Positions 19,752 through 20,221 of a stretch of DNA of 20,221 bases are shown here, piece after piece. Every line of letters begins with the position of its first letter. The stretch's first letter is position 1. The notes beneath the pieces are model-generated. The model ran no database searches, was not told the origin of the DNA, and saw only the letters and a list, made by a program, of their open reading frames with translations. The position numbers were made by a program, and so were the translations under genes. Origin of the DNA: Cochliopodium minus (taxonomy: Eukaryota; Discosea; Himatismenida; Cochliopodiidae); assembly GCA_024220525.1 (NCBI GenBank), contig JAMYWO010000515.1:1-20221 (forward strand), given 5' to 3'.

Positions 19752-20221
19752 ATTTTTCGAGATTTTCTTCATTGGACCATTTATCGAGTTGTTCATGGGT
19801 TTCCCAAGAAAGAGGGAGGTTGGAGAGAGAGTCTTTCATTATTTTATCGCTTTGAATCAAAAAACAATGTTTCTTTTCATTTCTTCCCTTTCCTTTCAAA
19901 ATTAAAAAAAAATTTAAAGAAAAAAAAAATTTTTAAAAAAATAAAAAATAAAAAATAAATGGTGAGATGAAAAGAAAAATAAAAATAGAAAATAAAAAAA
20001 AATGAATTAAATGTATTAAATAAAAAATAAAAATAAATTAAATAAATTAAATAAAAAATATTAAATAAAATAAAAATAAATTAAATAAATTAAATAAAAA
20101 ATATTGAATGAAAAATGCAAACCAATGATGTAGTTGAGGTAAGACAGGATCAGCAATTTGACATTCTTTTGGTCTCACAAAACTTGAGTTGAAAATTTTA
20201 AGACTGTAAGCATCGAAGTTT
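19752..20221 (-). CDS. Unrecognised protein, partial at the right edge
   Basis: At least two minus-strand exons, 20221-20123 and 19849-19752, joined by a GT..AG intron of about 270 bases with compatible phase. The visible peptide runs NFDAYSLKIFNSSFVRPK... and then DKIMKDSLSNLPLSWETHEQ..., soluble in character with no clear motif. The 5' end is outside the window. At the 3' end the frame either reads through a lysine/isoleucine-rich low-complexity tail to a stop at 19699, or splices at 19751 (donor GTAAAA) to the exon ending at 19460. The upstream exon boundary at 19849 is uncertain: an open frame continues about 50 bases further upstream, but no acceptor there keeps phase. The family is not recognised. 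Confidence 0.45.
20027..20105. repeat. Direct 36-bp duplication in an intron
   Basis: The segment 20027-20062 is repeated identically at 20070-20105 (period 43). It consists of TTAAATAAA words. It lies in the intron of the right-edge gene. Confidence 0.8.

Noticed and set aside
19543-19905. Plus-strand open frame rich in Phe and Ile
   Set aside because: Most of it is translated T-rich low complexity, and the rest is antisense to the better-supported exon at 19752-19849.
1-20221. CRISPR arrays, insertion sequences, rRNA genes
   Set aside because: None found. The repeats present are A/T intronic duplications or coding CTDC repeats, and no transposase or long terminal repeat is visible.

Overview
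The window looks like nuclear DNA of an AT-rich, intron-rich, gene-dense amoeboid protist. I infer an amoebozoan, dictyostelid-like or another mycetozoan-type lineage. The reasons are a secreted/membrane protein that combines a von Willebrand A domain with dozens of 'CDDGNxCTxDxC' (Dictyostelium CTDC-type) cysteine repeats and a Sib/integrin-beta-like tail, the standard genetic code, compact gene spacing, and short GT..AG introns made of A/T homopolymers. The species cannot be named from sequence alone. Introns are numerous in the housekeeping genes (9 in eIF2-gamma, 11 in IleRS), far more than I would expect for D. discoideum.

Layout. Left third (about 150-4700): three closely spaced minus-strand genes. 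They are an LRAT-like cysteine hydrolase/acyltransferase (4 introns), a Ham1/ITPase-family nucleotide pyrophosphatase with a long extra C-terminal region (3 introns), and a P-loop ATPase (1 intron). Beyond them, on the plus strand at about 4480-4680, lies a decayed copy of the first exon of the LRAT-like gene. The Ham1-ATPase pair is therefore bracketed by two divergently oriented copies of the same 5' end. Middle (4724-13048, minus strand): two translation genes, eIF2-gamma (10 exons, 490 aa) and cytoplasmic isoleucyl-tRNA synthetase (12 exons, 1085 aa). Both were rebuilt exon by exon with all phases consistent. Their upstream regions share two short sequence blocks at almost identical spacing.

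Right third (13707-18966, plus strand): a 1324-aa type I membrane protein resembling the Sib (similar to integrin beta) adhesion receptors, then a small ER-retained PDI-like protein with two thioredoxin folds, an unusual first active site, a broken second one and a C-terminal KDEL. The far right (19106-20221, minus strand) holds one or two unrecognised genes, the last running off the edge.

How they fit together: eIF2-gamma and IleRS serve cytosolic translation. The Sib-like receptor is extremely cysteine-rich, and the neighbouring thiol-oxidoreductase could act in the same secretory pathway, but that link is inference from proximity only. All exon boundaries are my reading of GT/AG sites plus reading-frame continuity; no transcript data were available.
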